Below the pieces are notes generated by a model, which made no database searches, was not told the origin of the DNA, and was given only the letters and a program-made list of their open reading frames with translations. From Acidobacteriota bacterium (GTDB taxonomy: Bacteria > Acidobacteriota > Polarisedimenticolia > J045), in contig JAMOQA010000520.1 of assembly GCA_027064265.1 (NCBI GenBank), positions 1 through 6,874 on the forward strand: a DNA stretch of 6,874 bases, written 5' to 3'. The translations under genes and the position numbers were made by a program. Of the stretch, positions 1-6,400 are shown piece after piece. Positions within the stretch are counted from its first letter, which is position 1, and the number at the start of each line of letters is the position of its first letter.

Positions 1-1
1 C

Positions 2-1174
2 GCCGTGAACCTCCAGGGGGTGGAACGCTCCGAGCTGCGCCGCGGGATGGTGCTCGTTCCCCCGGAGGGGGCGGTGAGCACCCGGGTCCTGGACGCCCTG
101 GTGCGGGTCGTCGACGACGCGCCGGTCCCCCTCGAGCACGGCATGCGGGTCCGGGTCCACCACGGCACCGCCGAGGTGCTCGGCCGCCTGCGCCTGCCGG
201 AGCCGGGGCGGATCCGGCCCGGCGACGAGGGCGTGCTCCAGGTGCGCCTCGAGGAGCCGCTGGCCCTGCTGCCGGGCGACCGGTTCATCCTGCGGCGCTA
301 CTCGCCGGTGATCACCCTGGCCGGCGGGACCGTCGCCGACCTGGACCCGCCCCGCTGGCGGCGGGCCGATGTCGCCTGGAACCGGGAGGTCCGGGCCCTC
401 GCCGGCGGGGGGCCGGCGGACCGGCTGGCCGTGCAGGTGGCCCGGGCGGGACGGGCCGGCTTTCCCCTCGAGCGGTCTCCCCGGCTCGGGATTCCCCGGG
501 CCACCGCGGGCGACCTCGCGAAGCGCCTCGAGGAAGAGGGCCGGGCGGTCTCCCTCGCCGGGACCCGTCTCCTCGACCCGCGGGCGGCGGAGGAGATCGC
601 CGGGGACCTCGTGGAGCACCTGGGCGGGCTGCACCGGGCCGAACCCCTCGAGCCCGGCCCTCCCCCGGAGCTGCTGCGCCAGCGGTTCGCGGCCCGGTGG
701 TCTTCCGACGAGTTCGCCGCGTTCCTCGACCGGCTGGCCGCGGGGGAACGGATCGCCTGGACCCGGGAGAGCGTCCGCCTGCCGGGCCACGACCCGCGCC
801 TCACCCCCGAGCAGGAGGCGGCGGTGGAACGGATCCTCGCGATCCTCGAGCGGGCGGGGCTCGAGGCGGTTCCCGAGGACGACCTGCTCCGGGAGGCGAA
901 CCCGGGCCGGGGGGCGCGCAAGCTCCTCGCCTTCCTGGCCCGGCGGGGGAAGGCGGTCCGCCTGCGGGGCGACGCCTGGATCGCCGGGACGACCTGGGAG
1001 CGGGTCGTCGATGGGCTGCGCCGGGAAGCGACCGCGGGGGACGGCTGGATCGACGTGCCCCGGTTCAAGGAGATCTTCGGCCTGACCCGCAAGTGGGCGA
1101 TCCCGCTCCTCGAGGCCCTGGACGACGCGGGGATCACCCGGCGGGCGGGGGATCGGCGGAAGATCCAGGTGTAG
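2..1174 (+). CDS. selB: Selenocysteine-specific elongation factor SelB, C-terminal part (5' end outside window)
   Basis: SelB is the GTPase that delivers Sec-tRNA(Sec) to UGA codons marked by a SECIS hairpin in the mRNA. The GTPase domain is missing because the gene is cut by the left edge. The frame is open from base 2, and the GTG at base 5 encodes an internal valine of the AVNLQGVERSEL segment (end of domain II, typical of SelB), so it is not a start. Residues about 1-110 (counting from base 5) complete the EF-Tu-like beta-barrels, with GDRFILRRYSP near residues 91-101. Residues about 140-389 form the SelB-specific tandem winged-helix region. The final winged helix carries FKEIFGLTRKWAIPLLEAL (354-372) and ends GDRRKIQV; this domain binds the SECIS RNA. 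The stop is TAG at 1172-1174. No selA, selC or selD is in the window. The family call is secure; only the missing N-terminus is unseen. Confidence 0.96.
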   Translation, partial: AVNLQGVERSELRRGMVLVPPEGAVSTRVLDALVRVVDDAPVPLEHGMRVRVHHGTAEVLGRLRLPEPGRIRPGDEGVLQVRLEEPLALLPGDRFILRRYSPVITLAGGTVADLDPPRWRRADVAWNREVRALAGGGPADRLAVQVARAGRAGFPLERSPRLGIPRATAGDLAKRLEEEGRAVSLAGTRLLDPRAAEEIAGDLVEHLGGLHRAEPLEPGPPPELLRQRFAARWSSDEFAAFLDRLAAGERIAWTRESVRLPGHDPRLTPEQEAAVERILAILERAGLEAVPEDDLLREANPGRGARKLLAFLARRGKAVRLRGDAWIAGTTWERVVDGLRREATAGDGWIDVPRFKEIFGLTRKWAIPLLEALDDAGITRRAGDRRKIQV

Positions 1175-1186
1175 ACTCGTCGTGTC

Positions 1187-1209
1187 GGGCCCGCCGCGTG
1201 GCGGGACCC
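1187..1209 (+). other. selB-tatA intergenic hairpin without a U-tract
   Basis: A strong inverted repeat lies in the 50-bp gap between selB and tatA. The arm at 1187-1195 (GGGCCCGCC) pairs with 1200-1209 (GGCGGGACCC) across a GCGT loop, with one bulged A. No T-run follows; the next bases lead straight into the tatA ribosome binding site. It is therefore not a classical intrinsic terminator. It could be an mRNA-processing or stability element, or could modulate tatA translation, since its base ends 2 nt before the Shine-Dalgarno. The pairing is seen; the function is unknown. Confidence 0.5.
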
Positions 1210-1211
1210 CC

Positions 1212-1217
1212 AGGAGG
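1212..1217 (+). promoter_or_regulatory. Shine-Dalgarno site fixing the tatA start
   Basis: AGGAGG lies 7 nt upstream of the GTG at 1225. This decides the tatA start over the much longer open frame that runs upstream through selB. Confidence 0.8.
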
Positions 1218-1224
1218 GACGCCC

Positions 1225-1440
1225 GTGACCGCTCCCCTCGCGTTCATCGGATCGCTCGGTCTCCCCGAGCTGCTGGTCCTGCTGTTCATCATCGTCATCC
1301 TCGTTGGTTGGCGGCGGCTCCCCGAGCTGGGGAAGGGCCTGGGCGAGGGGATCCGCAACTTCCGGTCGGCGATGCGGGGCGACGAGTCGGGCCCGCCGCG
1401 TCCCCCCGAGGCCGGCGAGGATCGGAACCACTCCGGCTGA
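1225..1440 (+). CDS. tatA: Twin-arginine translocase subunit, TatA/E (MttA/Hcf106) family
   Basis: A 71-residue protein of the Tat pathway, which exports folded, often cofactor-containing, twin-arginine proteins across the inner membrane. The layout is typical: a short N-terminus, LGLPELLVLLFIIVILVG (residues 11-28) as a single short transmembrane helix with the family's Pro-Glu at its start, then RLPELGKGLGEGIRNFRSAM (31-50) as the amphipathic helix, then a short acidic/proline-rich tail. GTG at 1225 is chosen because of the AGGAGG 7 nt upstream; the upstream part of the open frame overlaps selB and looks non-coding. Oddity: the nearly invariant Phe of the hinge 'FG' motif is replaced by Val (Val27-Gly28). 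No tatB or tatC is adjacent. TatA and TatB are hard to separate by sequence; the short tail favours TatA. It lies 50 bp after selB and 13 nt before the next gene, so it may be cotranscribed with both. Confidence 0.92.
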   Translation: MTAPLAFIGSLGLPELLVLLFIIVILVGWRRLPELGKGLGEGIRNFRSAMRGDESGPPRPPEAGEDRNHSG

Positions 1441-1453
1441 ACCGGGCCGGTCG

Positions 1454-2788
1454 GTGCGCGACGACCCGGTCGCCCGCTTCCCGTACCTTTCCGCGCTCGC
1501 GGAGGAGATCGCTTCCCTCGCCTGGCGGGCCTGCCCCGCCGGGGCGTGGCTCGCTGCCGCGGCCGCGGCGGACGTCGTCCTGCTGGGAGAGTTCCATCCG
1601 CTTCCCGGGGCCTGTCGCTCGGCGATGGAGCTGCTCCGCGCCTTGCGGGGAGCGGGCCGCCCCGCCGTTCTCGCCCTCGAGGCGTTCGCCGCCCGGGACC
1701 GGCGGCACCTGGAACGATGGCTCGCCCGCCGGATCGGGGGCGGCGAACTGCGCCGGCGGGTCCGCTGGGACGAGGAATGGGGCTACCCGTGGGCGCCGGT
1801 GCTCCGGCTGCTCTCCCTCGCCCGCGACCTGGAGGTCGCGGTGCTCCCCCTCGACGTCCTCCCGCGCGGCGGGGGAGAGAGCCTGGGATTCCGGGACCGG
1901 GTCTTCTCCGCCCGGCTGGCGGCCCACCTGGCTTCCGCTCCGCCCGGGACCGGGGCGGTGATCGTCGTCGGCGAGGCCCACCTGGCGGCGGACCACCTTC
2001 CGCGGGCACTCCGGGAGGAGTTTCCCGGCAGGGCGATCGTCCGGGTGTTCCACGACCTCGAGACCGATCCGCCCGGGCCCGGTCCCCGGCGGGCGGGCGA
2101 CTCCTTCTCGGTGCACCGGCCGGTGCCGGGGGGGCGGCGAGCCGCGCTCGGGCGGGTCCACGCCCGCTGGCTCGGGGGGGAGCCGCCGCCTCCCCTCGCG
2201 GACCCGGGGCTGCTGGTGCACGAGATCGCCCTCGCCTCCCTCGAGACCGTCGGGATCGACCCCCGGGAGCTGGCCGTCGCCCCGGGAACCTGGCTCGCCG
2301 ACCTCTTTCCCCTGGTGCTCGGCGACGGGGAGCGGGGACGGATCCGGCGAGCGCTCCGGGAAGGGGGCGCGACGCGCGAGGAGGTCGCTGCGTTCCTCGA
2401 GCGCCTGGACCGTTCCGGGGCCGCATGGCACCCGGGGGCCCGGGTCCTCGCGGCGCGTCCCCGGCGGCTAGCCGCCGTCGCCCGGGAGACCGGGCGCTTC
2501 CTGGTCGACGCCCTCGGGGGCCGGATCGACGGGCTCGGGGAGTTCCGGCCCGGCTCCCCCTGGAAGGAGATCCGGGAGATCCTCGCCGAGGTCCTGGCGG
2601 TGCCGATCGACCCGGGTCCCGCAGCCCGGGCCGGCTCCGGCGCCGGCACCGCCCGCCGCCTCGCCCGGGCCTTCCTCTCCGGCCGGCTCCCGGCCGCCCG
2701 CGTCCGCGACTGGCTGCTCGCCCTCCCGTCCCGTGATGCGGCCGCCCTCCTCGCCGAGCTCGAGGAAACGGCCCGGAGTCCCGGTTGA
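1454..2788 (+). CDS. ChaN-family (Tiki/TraB/EreA superfamily, haem-binding-uptake type) protein with a long C-terminal extension
   Basis: A 444-residue protein. The N-terminal half (about 35-205) matches the ChaN fold: VVLLGEFHPLPG (41-52), VLALEAF (72-78), WGYPWAPVLRLL (109-120) and VIVVGEAHLAADHLP (169-183). The two GExH motifs (Glu46/His48 and Glu174/His176) plus Glu76 are the superfamily's conserved polar positions. Campylobacter ChaN binds haem and eukaryotic Tiki is a metalloprotease, so a metal- or haem-dependent role is possible but unproven. Residues about 215-444 are an Ala/Arg-rich, probably helical extension that I do not recognise. No signal peptide, lipobox or membrane segment is visible, so a cytoplasmic location is likely, unlike lipoprotein ChaN members. 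The start is GTG at 1454, 13 nt after the tatA stop, without a clear Shine-Dalgarno, which suggests translational coupling. Earlier in-frame starts would overlap tatA and give non-protein-like sequence. Confidence 0.75.
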   Translation: MRDDPVARFPYLSALAEEIASLAWRACPAGAWLAAAAAADVVLLGEFHPLPGACRSAMELLRALRGAGRPAVLALEAFAARDRRHLERWLARRIGGGELRRRVRWDEEWGYPWAPVLRLLSLARDLEVAVLPLDVLPRGGGESLGFRDRVFSARLAAHLASAPPGTGAVIVVGEAHLAADHLPRALREEFPGRAIVRVFHDLETDPPGPGPRRAGDSFSVHRPVPGGRRAALGRVHARWLGGEPPPPLADPGLLVHEIALASLETVGIDPRELAVAPGTWLADLFPLVLGDGERGRIRRALREGGATREEVAAFLERLDRSGAAWHPGARVLAARPRRLAAVARETGRFLVDALGGRIDGLGEFRPGSPWKEIREILAEVLAVPIDPGPAARAGSGAGTARRLARAFLSGRLPAARVRDWLLALPSRDAAALLAELEETARSPG

Positions 2789-2814
2789 GGGGTTCCAGGA
2801 ATCGGGGGGGCGGG

Positions 2815-2872
2815 AAAAAGTGGGGGCCGCGCGGCGAGGCGGGGTCGGAAGTGCCTCGGAGCGCGGCCCCAC
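2815..2872 (-). terminator. Intrinsic (Rho-independent) terminator of the - strand RNA
   Basis: Read on the - strand, GTGGGGCCGCGC (2872-2861) pairs with GCGCGGCCCCCAC (2832-2820): 12 bp with one bulged C. A second inner stem pairs 2853-2858 with 2835-2840, and TTTTT (2819-2815) follows directly. This is a canonical L-shaped terminator. There is no T-run on the + strand side, so it serves leftward transcription only. It ends 27 bp from the 3' end of the convergent ChaN-family gene. Confidence 0.87.
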
Positions 2873-2904
2873 GGGAGGGCGGGACCGGCAGGCGCCCCAT
2901 CTGA

Positions 2905-2922
2905 GAGGGGGGTGAGGGGGGT
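2905..2922. repeat. Perfect tandem 9-bp repeat (gaggggggt x2)
   Basis: The unit gaggggggt occurs at 2905-2913 and again at 2914-2922. In the proposed - strand RNA it becomes two ACCCCCCUC units in the apical loop of the 2886-2898/2926-2938 stem, so the C-tracts would be largely unpaired. Confidence 0.85.
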
Positions 2923-2974
2923 CCCGGGGTGCCTGCCGCCTGGCTTGCCGAAGGCCAGGGTTGGGGTCCTGGGG

Positions 2975-3140
2975 GAGTTCCTCCGTATCTCGTTCCGTTC
3001 CTTCGCTCCCTCCCTTGCGCATCTCCTGTCTTCTCCCGGGGCTCCTCGCCCGCGCCCTTCCGCTGGTCACCCCTTGCTCGTGTCGGGGACGCGGGTGCCG
3101 GTCCAGCCGGGAGAAGATCCTGTTTCCAGCGAGTTCCTCC
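2975..3140 (-). repeat. Dispersed exact 10-nt repeat GGAGGAACTC in the candidate RNA
   Basis: On the - strand GGAGGAACTC occurs at 3140-3131 and again at 2984-2975. In both copies GAG can pair with CTC across a GAA loop; the second copy extends to GGAG/CTCC. The repetition suggests a duplicated small hairpin or protein-binding element. Confidence 0.6.
3029..3117 (-). repeat. Perfect 11-bp inverted repeat forming the long-range stem of the candidate RNA
   Basis: The arm 3029-3039 (tcttctcccgg on +) is the exact reverse complement of 3107-3117. The 67 nt between the arms contain further complementary pairs, including two helices that cross each other (3062-3066/3103-3107 and 3049-3054/3090-3095). 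The arms are not flanked by target-site duplications or a transposase gene, so I read this as RNA structure and not as a mobile-element end. Confidence 0.7.
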
Positions 3141-3227
3141 TTCTTCGTCGTGCCCGGCCTCCCGGCGTTCCCTGCGGGTCCTCGCTCCCGCGTGACGGGT
3201 TCGCCTCTTCCGGGCGCTCCTTCCAAG

Positions 3228-3243
3228 AGCACGAGCCGTGCCA
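3228..3243 (-). promoter_or_regulatory. Sigma-54 (RpoN) -24/-12 promoter, leftward
   Basis: The - strand reads TGGCACGGCTCGTGCT. Against the known consensus TGGCACGRNNNTTGCW the only mismatch is the first T of TTGC. The invariant GG (-25/-24) and GC (-13/-12) have the required spacing. Predicted +1 is near 3217. The downstream product is the candidate RNA; the upstream neighbour is a sigma-54 activator gene on the same strand. Confidence 0.78.
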
Positions 3244-3284
3244 GCTCGGCGCCAGGCGGGCTGGAGAACGCGTAACTGACTGTA

Positions 3285-3297
3285 AATCAGTGGATTG
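3285..3297 (+). promoter_or_regulatory. Candidate IHF-binding site
   Basis: AATCAGTGGATTG matches the IHF consensus WATCARNNNNTTR at every position, within the only AT-rich patch of this GC-rich region. It is centred about 74 bp upstream of the predicted sigma-54 start, between the candidate enhancer and promoter, where DNA bending is normally needed. The match is seen; binding is inferred. Confidence 0.45.
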
Positions 3298-3346
3298 TGA
3301 GCAGATGCAGCCGCGGGGCCGGCGACGCGGCGGGCTCGCGGAAGCG

Positions 3347-3370
3347 TCTCAGGTTGAGATTGCGCATCTC
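3347..3370. promoter_or_regulatory. Candidate enhancer (activator-binding) inverted-repeat cluster
   Basis: TCTCA-GGT-TGAGA (3347-3359) is a perfect 5-bp inverted repeat, and it shares its right half with a second one, GAGAT-TGCGC-ATCTC (3356-3370). The three half-sites are centred about 136 and 146 bp upstream of the predicted RNA start, the usual distance for the upstream activator sites of Fis-type HTH sigma-54 activators. They lie 47-71 bp beyond the stop codon of such an activator. No binding consensus is known for this protein, so the assignment rests on position and symmetry. Confidence 0.38.
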
Positions 3371-3417
3371 CGTGCGGGGAAACCGTTCCCGGGCGGGCGG
3401 GAAGAAGATGCCGAGAT

Positions 3418-6400
3418 TCAAGGAGTTGCGTCCGGCTTTCCCGGGGGTCTCACATCGAGACGGCCCACGTCCCCGAGACCGTATCGGCGGATCTTCCGGA
3501 AGAGGGTGGCCCGACCGATGCCGAGCAAGCGGGCCGCACGCTCCCGGTGGCCCCGGGTCAGCTCCAGGGCCCGGCGGATCGCCTCCCGCTCCGCTTCCTC
3601 GAGGCGGGTGGGACCCGGGGCGGCGGTCATCCCGAACCGCTCGGCCATCTCCGGGTCGCCGGCGAGAGCGTCCGGGCCGATCTCGCCCTGCCGGGCGCGA
3701 AGGGCGAGACGCCGGAGCACGTTCTCCAGTTCGCGCACGTTGCCGGGCCAGCGCCAGGATGCGAGACGGGCGAGCACCTCCGGGTGGACCCGCAGCGGGC
3801 CGAAGGTCTCCTCGAGCTTCTCGAGGAGGTGTTCCACGAGAAGGGGCAGGTCCTCGATGCGCTCCCGGAGGGGGGGGAGGGTGATCCGGAGGACGTCGAG
3901 CCGGTAGTAGAGGTCTTCCCGGAAACGTGCCTTCCCGACCTCCTCGGCGAGGTCCCGGTTCGTCGCCGCCACCAGGCGGAAGTCCACCGGGCGGGGGGCG
4001 GCGGCGCCGAGCCGCTGGACCTCCCGGGTCTCGAGGACCCGCAGGAACTTCGCCTGGATCTCGAGGGGCAGCTCCCCGATCTCGTCGAGGAAGAGGGTGC
4101 CTCCGTGGGCCCGCTCCACGAGGCCGGGGCGGGCCCGGTCCGCCCCGGTGAACGCCCCCTTCTCGTGGCCGAAGAGGGTCGACTCGAGGATCGACGCGGG
4201 GAGCGCGGCGCAGTTGACCGCGACGAACGGACCTTCCGGCGAGGGCCCGTGGCGGTGGAGGGCCCGTGCGACCAGCTCCTTGCCGGTCCCGGACTCCCCC
4301 AGGACCAGGACGGGGAACCCGGTCGGGGCCATCTCCTCGATCTTGCGGTAGACCTCCTGCATCGCGGGGGAGGCCCCCACCAGGGGCCCCAGCCGGTCGC
4401 GCCGGTCGAGCTGGGCGCGCAGCCGCTCGTTCTCCTCCGCGAGGCGGAGCCGCTCCCGGACGTTCTCGAGGGCGAGGGCCGCGTGGTGGGCGAGGGCCTC
4501 GAGGAAGCGCAGGTCCTCCCCCGTGAAGCGCCGGCCCGGCGCGCGGGAGTCGACGTAGACCGCGCCGACCATGCCGGTGCGGGTACGGAGCGGCACGCAC
4601 AGCACCGCCCGGATCGCGAACATCCGCACCGAGTGGGCGCCGGCGAAGCGGGGATCCGAGGCCGGATCCGCCGCCAGGATCGCCTCGCCGCCCCGGGCCC
4701 GGTCGAGGATCGTGCGCGAGAGCGCGATGGCGTCCCGCTCGGTCTCCGGTTCCACGTGCCGGGACAGGACGACCTCGAGTTCCCCCCCGGGGCGGGCGAG
4801 GAGGACGGCGCCCCGCTCCGCTCCCAGGAGCTCGAGGGCCCGGTCGAGGAGCACCTCGACCACCTCCCGGGGCTCCCGCCCTCCGTTCAGCTCGGCGACG
4901 ATCTCGTAGAGGGCCGCGAGACGCTGGCCGGCGGACGAGACCCCGATGCCGTCCGTCGCCCTGTCCGGCCGGGAGAGGAAAGCCTCGGCCAGGTCGGGGG
5001 CGAGGCGGCCCGCCTCGACCACGAGCCGGGCCCGGGCCGTGTCCCGCGCCCGTTCCGCCGCCCCGGGGTCCTCGAGGCCCGCGTGGGCTTCCGCCATGAC
5101 GAGGAGGGCTTCCCGGGCGGCGTCGGGCGCCGCGGCCCGGTCCGCGAGCCCGAGGGCCCGGCGTGCCAGGGCCAGCGCTTCCCGGGGGGCCAGCGTGGCC
5201 AGGTGCCGCGCCCGCAGGGCCAGCATCTCGGCGGCCAGCGCGTCCCGGTCGAGCCCTCCCGCCGCCCGGAGCAGGTCGAGCACCCGCCGGGCGGCCGCGG
5301 CGGCCTCGGCGAGCCGGCCCGCCGAGGCGAGGGCCCGGGCCAGGGCCGCGCGGGCGTCGGCTTCGCGGTCGGGCGTCTCGTGGCGGGCCAGGGCGAGAGC
5401 CGCGAGGCCCGACCGCACGGCTTCCTCCGCATCCCCGGAGAGGGCGAGCAGCCGGGAGAGCTGGGCGTGCAGGGGGGCCCGGTGCGCCGGGGCCGCCCGC
5501 TCGCCGAGGAGGCGGAGGGCTTCCTCGATCCGGCGCCGCGCGGGATCGAGGAGACCCAGGTGGATCTCCACGGCAGCCAGGCGCCCGAGGGCGGCGGCCG
5601 TCCACGCGGGGTTGCCCTGCACCCGTCGCCAGGCGGCGGCCTCCCGGAACGAGTGCAGGGCGGCTTCCCACTCTCCGAGGGCACGGTGGGCTTCCCCGGC
5701 CAGCGTATGCAGGAGCGCGAGGCCGTCCGCGTCCGCCCGCTCCTCGAGGAGGGCGAGGGCCCGCGGAACCTCGGCCAGGACCCGCAGCGGCCTGCCGACG
5801 GCGAGTTCCCCCTGGAGGCGGGCGAGCAGGAGCGGGCGCAGCAGGACGGGGGTCGTGCGAGCCTCCTCCTCCGCCTGCCGCAGGGCCGGCAGGCCTTCCT
5901 CGGCCCGCCCCGCGAGAACGAGGGCTCGCCCGAGAGAGACGTCCGCCCGGGCACGGAGGGGGTGGCCCGGCGGGACCGTGCGGGCGGCTCGCCGGAACCG
6001 GGCGGCCGCCTCGTCCGCCCGCCCGGCGACGGCGAGGACCACCCCTTCCTCGAGCAGGATCGCGGCACGGGCGCCGGGTGGCAGGCCTTCCCGGGGGAGC
6101 CCCCGGAACAGCTCCAGGGCGGCAGCGAGGTCCCCCCGGGCGGCCCGGGCCCTTCCCTCCCGGGCCCGGGCGAGGGCAGCCGCCACCCGCCGGCCTTCCC
6201 GCTCGAACCGGCCGGCGGCGGCGGCCAGCAGCTCCACCGCCCGTCCCGCCTCTCCCCGGGCCAGGGCCAGGTCGCCCCGCACGCGGTCGAGAATCGCCCG
6301 GGCCAGGTTCGGCAGCTCGCCGGGCGCGTCCGGCAGGTGCGCGAGCATCGCGGCCCCGAGTTCCGGCTCGTCCTCCCGCAGGGCACGATCCACCGCGAGG

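Larger units (their letters stand above)
2815..3217 (-). ncRNA. Candidate sigma-54-dependent structured noncoding RNA, about 400 nt, family unknown
   Basis: The boundaries are inferred from the -24/-12 promoter (predicted +1 near 3217) and the U5 terminator. The - strand is purine-rich and folds well by eye. Stems, in + coordinates: a 5' hairpin CGCC-CGGAAGA-GGCG near the predicted +1; 3187-3190/3196-3199; a CTG-GAAA-CAG hairpin (3120-3129); a perfect 11-bp long-range stem 3029-3039/3107-3117; inside it 3062-3066/3103-3107, 3070-3073/3085-3088 and a crossing helix 3049-3054/3090-3095 (possible pseudoknot); 2974-2977/2981-2984; 2939-2944/2954-2959; and 2886-2898/2926-2938 (12 of 13 pairs) closing a C-rich loop. 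GGA occurs 22 times on this strand, as in CsrB-like RNAs. The open frame crossing it (from 3232) is low-complexity, runs through the terminator and has no ribosome binding site, so I treat the region as non-coding. I see no RNase P, tmRNA or SRP signature. It lies directly downstream of, and on the same strand as, the sigma-54 activator gene. Confidence 0.66.

Noticed and set aside
2941..2956. Possible + strand sigma-54 promoter (TGGCTTGCCGAAGGCC).
   Set aside because: GG and GC spacing fits, but the flanking positions match the consensus poorly and the bases are accounted for by the 2939-2944/2954-2959 hairpin.
2815..3217. RNase P RNA, tmRNA or SRP RNA as the identity of the ~400-nt RNA.
   Set aside because: No GAGGAAAGTCC-like P4 segment, no tmRNA T-arm/CCA end and no SRP GGAA/AGCAGC domain can be found on either strand.
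2468..3232. 254-codon open frame on the - strand covering the candidate RNA.
   Set aside because: The product is low-complexity, rich in Arg/Pro/Gly/Glu, lacks a ribosome binding site, passes through a strong terminator and runs on antisense to the ChaN-family gene. Open frames of this length are common by chance at this GC content.
3275..3291. tRNA-Tyr (GTA) gene: a perfect anticodon-arm look-alike, ACTGA-CTGTAAA-TCAGT.
   Set aside because: The 5-bp stem and 7-nt loop fit, but no D-arm, acceptor stem, variable arm or GTTCRA T-loop can be found at the required distances. It is better explained by the AT-rich IHF-like patch upstream of the sigma-54 promoter.
2912..3907. + strand open frames in and after the 2789-3417 region.
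   Set aside because: They are compositionally biased, have no ribosome binding sites and partly overlap the activator antisense; the purine-rich, structured strand with promoter and terminator is the opposite one.
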